Source: Methanomassiliicoccaceae archaeon (GTDB lineage: Archaea > Thermoplasmatota > Thermoplasmata > Methanomassiliicoccales > Methanomethylophilaceae). From it: a DNA stretch of 9,159 bases. The notes under the pieces were generated by a model. The model did not search any database, was not told the origin of the DNA, and saw only the letters and a program-made list of their open reading frames with translations. Both the position numbers and the translations under genes were made by a program. Every line of letters starts with the position of its first letter. Positions within the stretch are counted from its first letter, which is position 1. The stretch spans positions 1 to 9,159 of the forward strand of contig WRKA01000155.1 of NCBI GenBank assembly GCA_009778265.1, given 5' to 3'. This document shows positions 1-6,719 of this stretch, piece by piece.

Positions 1-1
1 G

Positions 2-2653
2 GCGGACATCCTTATGCTCACGTTCACGAACAACGCCGCGGCGGAGATGGAAGAACGCGTGAAAGGGGAGATCGCATCGTCCGGAAAGAGCGGCGACGTG
101 AGATCGTCCACATTCGATTCCTTCTGCATGCGCGTCGTGATGGAATCCCCGGAGAGCGCCGGAAGGTTCTTCAGAACGAAGGAGACGTTAACAAGGAACG
201 CCGGACTGGTCCAGAACGAGTCGCTGAATCTGGAATATTTCAGGAACGTGTACACAAGGTTCATAAGAAGATACGGAAGGATGTACGGCAACATACCGGC
301 GATCGTCGGTACCGCGACGGAAGATGTTTACGACGTCATACAGAGACTGATGTCCATAGGCATCGCACCCACCCACGAGGGCGAGTGGTTCGGCCGCGAC
401 ACCGGTGTGCTTCTCGGAGATGCTGATAAATTGAAGGAGAAGCTCCGCCGCACGGAGTTATCGGATGGATACAAAAAAGCGGGTAACAGGATACATCCGG
501 AGAGGGGGGCGGAGAATGTGACGGAAAAAATGATCGATGAAGCGGTCGACGACAAAAGAGAGACGCTCCTCTCCTTCCTGAACGGCGTATATTACGAATT
601 CATAAGAAGTTCGATCGCCGACAACAGACTGACGTTCTCTCTGAACGCATTGTTCGCGTTCATCATACTTTACAGCAACAGACAGGTACGGAACATGATG
701 TCCTTCCGTTATGTGATGATAGATGAGTTCCAGGATACGAACGAACTGCAGTTCATGATCTCCCTGCTGATCCTTAAGGAACCGAACCTCTGCGCGGTCG
801 GCGACTGGAAACAGGGGATATACGGGTTCAGATACGCGTCCATCGAGAACATAACGAATTTCTCGGAACGTCTGAACGAGATGAGAAGATTCCTGAACAA
901 AGGGGAGAAAAGGGTGACGAAACTCCCGGACCCGGCGGAACTTCAGCTTACGGAGAACTACAGAAGCACGCAGAGGATCATCGACGCGTCGTTCGGCGCC
1001 CTGAGGTGCAGGGCAAAAGAGGACGACGATTCCCTGGACACCGAATGGCTCAAAGATAACGTGACCGAACTGAGAGCGGTAAGGGACGACGATCTCACGG
1101 AGGTCGAGAAGATACATGCCGGCGATCATGAAAAAGAGATACTGGCTATAATAGAAAAGATAAACGGATATGTCACCGATCCCAAGTATGTGATAACGGA
1201 ATACGACAAAAGAACGGGCGCGGTCACGGAAAGAAGACCCGGATACGGGGACATCGCCGTTCTTTGCCGCAACGGCGCAATGTGTACCGACGTGAAGAAC
1301 GCCGCGGACGCGTACAACATACCGGCGCATCTCCAGGGAGACGTGAACATAATGGCCACACGCGAGGGAAAGCTTGCGCTGGCGTGGCTTCGTTACATAA
1401 ACAACAAAAAGGACGTCCGGGGGCCGGTGGCGATACTCACGGACATCGGCTACACATTATCGGAAATGAAAGAGATGTTCCCGAAAAGGTACGGGACGGA
1501 CAACGTACCAGATGAACTGAAAGAGATCAGGAACACGCTGATAAGGAAGAAAAGAAGGATCAACGACCTTCTGACATCCGTATTCCGATATCACGGACTG
1601 AACAACGACATAACGCAATCCGTGATCTCGGTGATATCGTCGGCGCACAGCGGAAGCATGCTTACCGTTTCGGACGTGATCGGACTGATCGAATCGGACA
1701 TCGGAAGATCTTCCGCATATCCGGTCGACGCATTACTGGACGGACGTTCGGTGATGATACAGACGATGCATAAGTCCAAGGGACTGGAATATCCTATCGT
1801 CATCGTCGGAGGGCTGACGGCGGGCAAGATGCCTTCCACGAAGAACATACACCCTCTGATAACGTTCGATCCTTTGTACGGAGTGAGGATAAGAAAGGAA
1901 TATGTTGTGATAGGAGGACATCACGAACTATTCGACTGCTGGAAATGGGAGATAATAAAACAGATAACGGGGCCGGACAGGAACGGAGAAAGGCGGCTGT
2001 TCTTCGTCGCGTTATCGAGAGCGAAACAGTATATAACGATAACAAGCAGCGGAAAGACCCCTTCGTTCTTCTTCAAGGATATTCACGGCATCGTGAAAGA
2101 AACGGACCCCGACCCGGAGAAGATGTCGTCCGGACGTTCCGAAAGCGTGTGCGAACGTCCTCCGATACCCGTATACAAGCAAAGAAGAAAGAGGGTCTCG
2201 CTTCACGACATAATGGGAGAGTACGAAGAGAGCGGCGGCGGAAAAGGCGCGGAACACGGGATACGCGTCCATAAGGAGGCGCAGAGGATCATGTCCGGAA
2301 TGGGATCCGCCGAGGACAGCGATGAGACAAGATACATCAAAAAGATCTTCGATTCCCTTAAGGGCGCAAAAATAATGACGGAGATCGATTGTTCTCTTCC
2401 GGTCGAAGATATAACGGTGGCCGGCCGCATAGATATGCTGGCGGTGTTCGACGACCGTACAGAGGTGCATGATTTCAAAACGGATATGAACAGGATCAAC
2501 GAACCCAGATATGTGATACAGCTGAGCGTCTATGCGCATGCGGCCGCGTCGCTGGGAAGACCGGTGATATGTTATATCGATTACGTTTCGCAGGGCATTT
2601 CCGTAAATGTTCCGATACTCACCGCGAAAGAGATATACGGACTTGTGAAATGA
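2..2653 (+). CDS. UvrD/AddA-type superfamily 1 helicase with C-terminal RecB-family nuclease domain (5' end missing)
   Basis: An ATP-dependent 3'-5' DNA helicase-nuclease, probably acting in double-strand break end processing. The frame is open to the left edge and begins at helicase motif Ia (FTNNAAAEM), so the P-loop and true start lie before the window; the ATG at 14 is not the start. Counting from that Met, I see motif II (IDEFQD, about 236-241), motif III (GDWKQGIYGFR, about 263-273), motif IV (LTENYRST), motif V (TMHKSKGLEY, about 584-593) and motif VI (RRLFFVALSRAK, from about 660). The nuclease domain follows: His753 in GIRVHKEA, then GRIDM with Asp807, DFKTD with Asp820 and Lys822, and QLSVYA from 836, which together give the AddA/RecB PD-(D/E)XK pattern. 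At about 880 residues plus the missing start it is shorter than bacterial AddA (about 1200). An AddB-like partner could lie upstream. Domain calls are firm; the exact subfamily is inferred. Confidence 0.93.
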   Translation, partial: ADILMLTFTNNAAAEMEERVKGEIASSGKSGDVRSSTFDSFCMRVVMESPESAGRFFRTKETLTRNAGLVQNESLNLEYFRNVYTRFIRRYGRMYGNIPAIVGTATEDVYDVIQRLMSIGIAPTHEGEWFGRDTGVLLGDADKLKEKLRRTELSDGYKKAGNRIHPERGAENVTEKMIDEAVDDKRETLLSFLNGVYYEFIRSSIADNRLTFSLNALFAFIILYSNRQVRNMMSFRYVMIDEFQDTNELQFMISLLILKEPNLCAVGDWKQGIYGFRYASIENITNFSERLNEMRRFLNKGEKRVTKLPDPAELQLTENYRSTQRIIDASFGALRCRAKEDDDSLDTEWLKDNVTELRAVRDDDLTEVEKIHAGDHEKEILAIIEKINGYVTDPKYVITEYDKRTGAVTERRPGYGDIAVLCRNGAMCTDVKNAADAYNIPAHLQGDVNIMATREGKLALAWLRYINNKKDVRGPVAILTDIGYTLSEMKEMFPKRYGTDNVPDELKEIRNTLIRKKRRINDLLTSVFRYHGLNNDITQSVISVISSAHSGSMLTVSDVIGLIESDIGRSSAYPVDALLDGRSVMIQTMHKSKGLEYPIVIVGGLTAGKMPSTKNIHPLITFDPLYGVRIRKEYVVIGGHHELFDCWKWEIIKQITGPDRNGERRLFFVALSRAKQYITITSSGKTPSFFFKDIHGIVKETDPDPEKMSSGRSESVCERPPIPVYKQRRKRVSLHDIMGEYEESGGGKGAEHGIRVHKEAQRIMSGMGSAEDSDETRYIKKIFDSLKGAKIMTEIDCSLPVEDITVAGRIDMLAVFDDRTEVHDFKTDMNRINEPRYVIQLSVYAHAAASLGRPVICYIDYVSQGISVNVPILTAKEIYGLVK

Positions 2654-2663
2654 TCCGCGATCG

Positions 2664-2695
2664 TCGGACCCCGAAGGGTCCGGTCCTTAGCGGAC
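2664..2695. terminator. Paired hairpins in the convergent gap, possible bidirectional terminator
   Basis: Eleven bases after the helicase stop there is a perfect 7-bp stem (CGGACCC at 2665-2671, GGGTCCG at 2676-2682) with a CGAA loop, extendable by one G-T pair. A 4-bp stem (GTCC 2683-2686, GGAC 2692-2695) follows directly. The position between two convergent genes fits a shared terminator. There is no T-run on either strand, so termination is an inference. Confidence 0.45.
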
Positions 2696-2707
2696 ATGGC
2701 CGCCGTT

Positions 2708-3427
2708 TCAAGATTCAGAGGGCCTGCGCTGTGAAAAATCTGACAGACCGGATTGTGGTCTTTGGGTTTTCTCATAACGGGCGGTGTCGAAACAGATATT
2801 GAATAATTTGGAATATGTAGTGATACCTATCCCGTCCAGTTCCGATAAGTGCCAGAAACGTTTGACCGGAGCGGCGGATCGCAATGCATCCTTTTGTTTT
2901 TTTGTTAGTCTGAGCATATCTTTCAATATCGAGACATTATTATCGTTGAAGATCGAGACCATTTTCGCTTCGATCCCTCGCGCTTCTTCCATGATATCTA
3001 AACAGACAATAACATCGATCTCAAGATCGGACAGATATTTTTCCATAAGCGTTTTCACAACTGCCCAGTCTAATCCGCCGTTTGATGTTCCCAGCTTCGG
3101 GAATGCGATGTTCTTAAAATCAGACCGGTCGTATGTTCTCACGAAATCTTTTAACCCGGACTCTATCCATTCGATCTTGGAAGGATATTTGAAATCCTGT
3201 TTGGTAGGAAAGTTGACTATTGTGTATCCCTCATCCTTAAAATGAGATACCTTCCCTACTTGTATCTCATTCTTTTCACACCTTTCCTTGTAATTGTCGA
3301 ACATTTTCGGAAATCGTAGTTTGAACTCTAGAGCGATGCCTGCCCCCATGACACCTGTACAATTTACGGTATTGACCATCGCTTCGGCACGAGCATTAAA
3401 GACTGTACCGTCATAATATTTTAACAT
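2708..3427 (-). CDS. DarG-type macrodomain protein, probable DNA ADP-ribosyl glycohydrolase
   Basis: A 239-residue protein. Residues 1 to about 150 form a macrodomain: NTVNCTGVMGAGIALEFKLR (19-38) is the ADP-ribose-binding loop with the short-chain DarG/TARG1 pattern, FPTK (73-76) supplies the lysine that aligns with the catalytic lysine of DarG and TARG1, and KLGTSNGGLDW (111-121) is the second binding loop. DarG proteins hydrolyse ADP-ribose from thymidine in DNA and so neutralise the DarT toxin. No DarT gene adjoins it here. Residues about 155-239 are not the usual DarG C-terminal domain; I do not recognise them. They include a helical stretch and DGIGITTYSKL, which loosely recalls a helix-hairpin-helix. 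The last 20 or so residues look low-complexity. The ATG at 3427 has an AGGTG Shine-Dalgarno match five bases before it. Base composition is clearly more AT-rich than the neighbours (21, 27 and 21 G+C per 60 in the lines at 3001, 2941 and 3181, against 32 in the line at 4081), which suggests transfer. Confidence 0.85.
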   Translation of the reverse strand: MLKYYDGTVFNARAEAMVNTVNCTGVMGAGIALEFKLRFPKMFDNYKERCEKNEIQVGKVSHFKDEGYTIVNFPTKQDFKYPSKIEWIESGLKDFVRTYDRSDFKNIAFPKLGTSNGGLDWAVVKTLMEKYLSDLEIDVIVCLDIMEEARGIEAKMVSIFNDNNVSILKDMLRLTKKQKDALRSAAPVKRFWHLSELDGIGITTYSKLFNICFDTARYEKTQRPQSGLSDFSQRRPSES

Positions 3428-3432
3428 GTGGA

Positions 3433-3490
3433 CACCTAATCGAACATTCCCGGTCCGGTTACAGATCGAGAGTCACTTCCAAATTTATTC
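3433..3490 (-). promoter_or_regulatory. Probable promoter and RBS of the macrodomain gene
   Basis: Read on the minus strand, GAATAAATTT (3490-3481) is a good archaeal TATA box. About 25 bases on, transcription would start near 3461, giving a leader of about 34 bases. That leader contains AGGTG (3437-3433), five bases before the ATG. The gene therefore appears to be transcribed alone rather than with the upstream PPK2 gene. Confidence 0.45.
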
Positions 3491-3633
3491 CATGCGTTGT
3501 GATAAGTGTCCTATATGGTTCGGTAAATACTTATGTTTTTTTGGTTTAAGGCTGACAAGACATCGTGCTCTTATCACAGCAGTTCATGATCCTGCTTCCG
3601 GATAATAGAGAGTGGGGGCGTATCAGTATACGT

Positions 3634-5025
3634 TCATTTCTCTTCGTTCAATTCTTTTCTCAGCGAAGCGACGATCGTTTCCATGACCTTGATCCTTCCG
3701 TACTTCTTGTCCTGGGATTCGATCACGGTCCAAGGCGCCTCCGGCGTGTTCGTGAGTCCGATCATCCTGTCCGCGTATCTTTCGTACTCGTCCCACTTCG
3801 AACGGTTCCTCCAGTCCTCGTCGTTGATCTTCCAATTCTTTATCGGATCGCCGATACGTTCCTCGAACCTTCTGAGCTGCTCCTCCTTATCTATCTCTAA
3901 CCAAAATTTCAGAACGATCGAGCCGGAACGTCTCAGCATCCTTTCGAAAAGGTCCATCTCGAGATGCGACCTCTGATACTCTTCGGGAGTGCATAACCCT
4001 TCGATCGGTTCGACCATCATCCTTCCGTACCAGCTTCTGTCGAATATCGTTATCATCCCGTCCTCCGGCGCCTTCGGACAGAATCTCCATAGATGGTCAT
4101 GGGACAGTTCTTCCGAAGTGGGAGCGGATATCGACACGGCGCGGTAACCTCTGGGATTCAGCGCGTTCGATACGCGTTTTATCGTCCCTCCCTTTCCGGC
4201 GGCGTCCCATCCTTCGAACACCAGTACCAGCGAACGTTCCGTTCTGGCGAGAGCGCATTGCAGTTCCTCGAGCTCGGACGACAGCTTTTTCAAATTGTCC
4301 TTATAATCGGCGCCGGCCGCCGCCGACAGGTCGGCGCCTCCGCGCGGATTCTCGTATAAGGGGGTGCACGAGGGTACGGTCCTCGGGACGGGAACGCTTT
4401 CGAGGCGTTCGGCAAGGACTGACGCCATCTCCGACAGCGTCTGATCGCGCGACCCCATCTGCAGGACGTTCCACGGCGCGTTCGGTGTGTTCGTATCTCT
4501 AAGCAGCGACGCCACGTTCGCGTTGTTCACATTGTATCCCTGTGTGCGGTGGCCTCCCATGCTTATCTTCCCGCAGTCCTCGAAATCCTGTTCGCAGTCC
4601 GCGTCCAGCGGATCTCTGACGTTAAGATAGATCTTCACGAGTAGCGTACCGTTATCGGTAATGAATCTCTCCAGCTCCAGGATGTTCTCCGTCCCTTTTT
4701 TAAGTCTTTCCGGCCGTTCCGTCAGGGACTCGAACAGCTGGCCGTACCATCCCCTGTCGAATATGCCGAACATGCCTTTCGCGGGCATCGCTTCCAGATA
4801 CTTTATCGGTCTGCGCCTTCCTCCCTCCTCCGGAATGAAATGATGATACTCTATACCTCTCGGCTCAAGTTTGTTTATGAGATCGCCGATCGCCCTTCCC
4901 ATGCCTTTGCACCCGCATCCCTCCACCAGCAGAAGTACCGGGACGTTCCTGTCGAAAAGTTCGTGCTGCATCCGTCTGAGTCTTTTGAATATATCCTCTT
5001 TCTCCTTCTTTCCGCCGTCCGCCAT
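3634..5025 (-). CDS. pap: Two-domain PPK2-family polyphosphate kinase, probable polyphosphate:AMP phosphotransferase
   Basis: Transfers phosphate from inorganic polyphosphate to a nucleotide; two-domain (class II) PPK2 enzymes convert AMP to ADP. The protein has 463 residues, close to the usual size of about 500. Two tandem PPK2 modules are visible. The C-terminal one is canonical: EGWDAAGKGGTIKRV with Walker A Lys278, then FDRSWYGR with Asp329, followed by the conserved lid and C-terminal helices. The N-terminal one keeps GIFDRGWYG but its P-loop is EGCGCKGMGR (35-44), with Met42 where the catalytic lysine should be. Family knowledge says that in fused PPK2 enzymes the C-terminal module is the active one, and this pattern agrees. 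The protein is cytosolic, with no signal peptide. The ATG at 5025 is the first plausible start and has no clear Shine-Dalgarno, so the mRNA may be leaderless or short-leadered. The gene is divergent from the Sel1 gene and about 206 bp upstream of the macrodomain gene. AMP specificity is inferred from architecture. Confidence 0.9.
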   Translation of the reverse strand: MADGGKKEKEDIFKRLRRMQHELFDRNVPVLLLVEGCGCKGMGRAIGDLINKLEPRGIEYHHFIPEEGGRRRPIKYLEAMPAKGMFGIFDRGWYGQLFESLTERPERLKKGTENILELERFITDNGTLLVKIYLNVRDPLDADCEQDFEDCGKISMGGHRTQGYNVNNANVASLLRDTNTPNAPWNVLQMGSRDQTLSEMASVLAERLESVPVPRTVPSCTPLYENPRGGADLSAAAGADYKDNLKKLSSELEELQCALARTERSLVLVFEGWDAAGKGGTIKRVSNALNPRGYRAVSISAPTSEELSHDHLWRFCPKAPEDGMITIFDRSWYGRMMVEPIEGLCTPEEYQRSHLEMDLFERMLRRSGSIVLKFWLEIDKEEQLRRFEERIGDPIKNWKINDEDWRNRSKWDEYERYADRMIGLTNTPEAPWTVIESQDKKYGRIKVMETIVASLRKELNEEK

Positions 5026-5151
5026 ATGACGTCATTGTTCTATGATGTGAAATACATTCGGTAGGGACCGGGGTCCGGGAACGGCCGATCCTTGAAAATA
5101 TCCGCCCCGGATACAGAGAACATGTTTAATATGATGGATCGATAGAATAAT
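5026..5151. promoter_or_regulatory. Divergent promoter region between the PPK2 and Sel1-repeat genes
   Basis: For the Sel1 gene (+), TTTAATAT at 5125-5132 is a TATA-like box whose predicted start about 25 bases on coincides with the ATG at 5152, so that transcript is probably leaderless. A near-perfect palindrome, GGACC-GG-GGTCC (5065-5076), lies midway between the two genes and could be an operator. No strong TATA box is evident for the PPK2 gene on the minus strand. Confidence 0.45.
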
Positions 5152-5847
5152 ATGACCTTCCGCACAGACGGCAAAGAACGGCCCGGGACCCCGGACGAAG
5201 ATGAAAAGGATGCTTCCGAATATCGGAGAGAACTTATCTCCGGAGCGGAAGAGGGGGATGCGGCCGCCGTATACGAACTCGGTCTCGCATACCAGAAAGG
5301 TGACGGCGTACCGAAGGACGATAAAAAGGCGGCCGAATTGTTCAGGCTCGTCGCGGAAGAGGCGGACGACGATTTCATAAGATTTTGTCTGAACACTCTG
5401 CGCCTGATCGGATCCTGCGAGGACGGTGCGGATCACGAACGGGCGGCGGAATTATACAGGAGCGTCGCAGAAATGGGTCTCTGGGACATGGGTCTCGGTC
5501 CGCGCTGCGAGATGGACGAGAAGATGTGGTTCAGGCTTGCCGCAATGAACGGAGATGTGTTCGCTCAGCGGAACCTCGGTTTCATCTATCTGGACATCTC
5601 CCCTCCCGATCACGAGGAGTCGGCCGTGTGGATGAGGATGGCGGCGGAGAACGGGGACGTGATGGCGCAGAACGGCCTCGGATATCTTTACGAGAACGGA
5701 CTCGGCGTTCCGCAGGATCATTACGAAGCGGCCCGGTGGTACTTCATGGCGGCGGAAAAGGGGCACAGAGGCGCCATGGAAGCTTTCGAACGAATGTATA
5801 ATGAAGGGCTGATCGTGCTTCGGGACGATGCGGACCGAAAGGAATGA
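5152..5847 (+). CDS. Sel1-like repeat (TPR-related) protein
   Basis: A 231-residue soluble alpha-helical repeat protein. Sel1-like repeats are protein-interaction scaffolds; the specific partner is unknown. A clear repeat is seen at about residues 37-70 (ending in the loop GDGVPKDDKKAAELF). After a less regular middle section with a degenerate unit (about 95-130), two more clear repeats follow at about 130-165 and 166-203 (LGYLYENGLGVPQDHYEAA), and a partial one ends the protein. The N-terminal 25 residues are very acidic and probably disordered. There is no signal peptide or membrane segment, so it should be cytosolic, unlike many bacterial secreted Sel1 proteins. The ATG at 5152 fits a TATA box 20-27 bases upstream and lacks a Shine-Dalgarno, consistent with leaderless initiation. 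It is divergent from the PPK2 gene and convergent with rluF; that context does not reveal its job. Confidence 0.88.
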   Translation: MTFRTDGKERPGTPDEDEKDASEYRRELISGAEEGDAAAVYELGLAYQKGDGVPKDDKKAAELFRLVAEEADDDFIRFCLNTLRLIGSCEDGADHERAAELYRSVAEMGLWDMGLGPRCEMDEKMWFRLAAMNGDVFAQRNLGFIYLDISPPDHEESAVWMRMAAENGDVMAQNGLGYLYENGLGVPQDHYEAARWYFMAAEKGHRGAMEAFERMYNEGLIVLRDDADRKE

Positions 5848-5897
5848 GACGCGTCCGTTGCATCCTTTTATCCGTCCGGAACGGTCCCTCCGCTACC

Positions 5898-6632
5898 TTA
5901 TGATGTCTTCTCGGTCTCGTTCGAATCCTTGATCGTTCCGAACAATACCTTCCTTTCCTGTTTTGTTACGTTCCTGTATTCCCCTTCCTTCAGATCCCCC
6001 AGCGTTATGTTCAGTATACGCACTCTTTTCAGTGCGGTCACTTCGTAACCCAGATGCTCGCACATCCTCCTTATCTGTCTGTTCATCCCCTGTGTCAGGA
6101 TTATCCTGAATTTTTTGCTGCCTATGCGTTCGACGGAACATTTCTTGGTCATCGTCCCGAGTATCGGGACCCCGGCCGACATCTTATCGATGAACGTTCT
6201 TGTGATAGGTCTGTGAACGGTGACAACGTATTCCTTTTCATGATCGTACCTGGACCTCATCATCCTGTTGACGAGATCGCCGTTGTTCGTCATAAGTATC
6301 AGACCTTCCGAATCCTTGTCCAAACGTCCGATCGGATATATCCGTTCTCTGAAACCGATGAAATCGACGATGTTGTCCTTCTCTTTGCTTTCGGTGGTGC
6401 ACACGATCCCTTTGGGTTTGTTCACCGCTATCAGTACAGTTCCTTTATCGCTGTTTATTCTTTTATTGTCAACACGTATATCCTGTTCTCCGGATACGGT
6501 CATTCCCGTAACGGCGGCGGCGCCGTCGACGGTCACCCTTCCCTCCTCTATCATACGGTCGGCCTCGCGTCTTGAACAGAATCCGGAATCGCTGATGAAT
6601 TTGTTTATGCGCACCGTATCGGAAGGGATCAT
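5898..6632 (-). CDS. rluF: RsuA/RluF-family rRNA pseudouridine synthase
   Basis: Isomerises uridine to pseudouridine in RNA; E. coli RluF acts on U2604 of 23S rRNA. The 244-residue protein has an N-terminal S4 RNA-binding domain (about 6-65, with GFCSRREADRMIEEGRV) and a catalytic domain from about 66. The catalytic motif YPIGRLDKDSEGLILMTN contains Asp105. The stretches HEKEYVVTV, GVPILGTMTKKC and NRQIRRMCEHLGYEV are close to those I recall from RluF and fit it better than RsuA or RluB. E. coli RluF is longer (about 290). The frame stays open for a further 138 codons upstream, but that part is antisense to the icd gene and has no family resemblance. The ATG at 6632 puts the S4 domain at the usual distance from the N-terminus, and an AATATT box at 6660-6666 would give a very short leader. 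The RluF-versus-RluB choice is moderately sure; the superfamily is certain. Confidence 0.9.
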   Translation of the reverse strand: MIPSDTVRINKFISDSGFCSRREADRMIEEGRVTVDGAAAVTGMTVSGEQDIRVDNKRINSDKGTVLIAVNKPKGIVCTTESKEKDNIVDFIGFRERIYPIGRLDKDSEGLILMTNNGDLVNRMMRSRYDHEKEYVVTVHRPITRTFIDKMSAGVPILGTMTKKCSVERIGSKKFRIILTQGMNRQIRRMCEHLGYEVTALKRVRILNITLGDLKEGEYRNVTKQERKVLFGTIKDSNETEKTS

Positions 6633-6719
6633 ACGTACATGATCGATCGCGGCGGTATCAATATTACGGTGACCGCCATCTTTAATAATTGTTTCTATAT
6701 CGGATGTAAGAGTGATCAC
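6633..6719. promoter_or_regulatory. Divergent promoter region between rluF and the isocitrate dehydrogenase gene
   Basis: For the rightward gene, TTTAATAA at 6681-6688 is a TATA-like box giving a predicted start near 6710 and a leader of about 10 bases. GTGATC at 6712-6717 matches part of the archaeal anti-Shine-Dalgarno complement (GGAGGTGATC) in the right register for the ATG at 6720. For rluF, the AT-rich AATATTA at 6660-6666 lies about 30 bases before its ATG. The two boxes are about 20 bp apart, so the promoters sit back to back. Confidence 0.45.

Noticed and set aside
458..1330. Open frame of 290 codons on the minus strand opposite the helicase
   Set aside because: The plus strand carries conserved helicase motifs throughout; the opposite frame has a composition typical of an antisense shadow and no recognisable domain.
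2784..3245. Open frame on the plus strand opposite the macrodomain gene
   Set aside because: It needs a GTG start, has no ribosome site, and the minus strand encodes clear macrodomain motifs.
3502..3542. ATAAGT/ACTTAT inverted repeat followed by seven T's on the plus strand
   Set aside because: It resembles a terminator, but no plus-strand gene ends there, the loop is 21 bases, and the stem is AT-only, so chance in an AT-rich gap is likely.
5872..5884. CCGT/ACGG 4-bp hairpin between the Sel1 and rluF stop codons
   Set aside because: The stem is too short and there is no T-run after it to call a terminator, although the convergent gap makes one plausible.
6639..6719. Longer start for the isocitrate dehydrogenase at ATG 6639
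   Set aside because: The 27 extra residues include the TATA-like box at 6681-6688 and overlap the region needed by the divergent rluF promoter.
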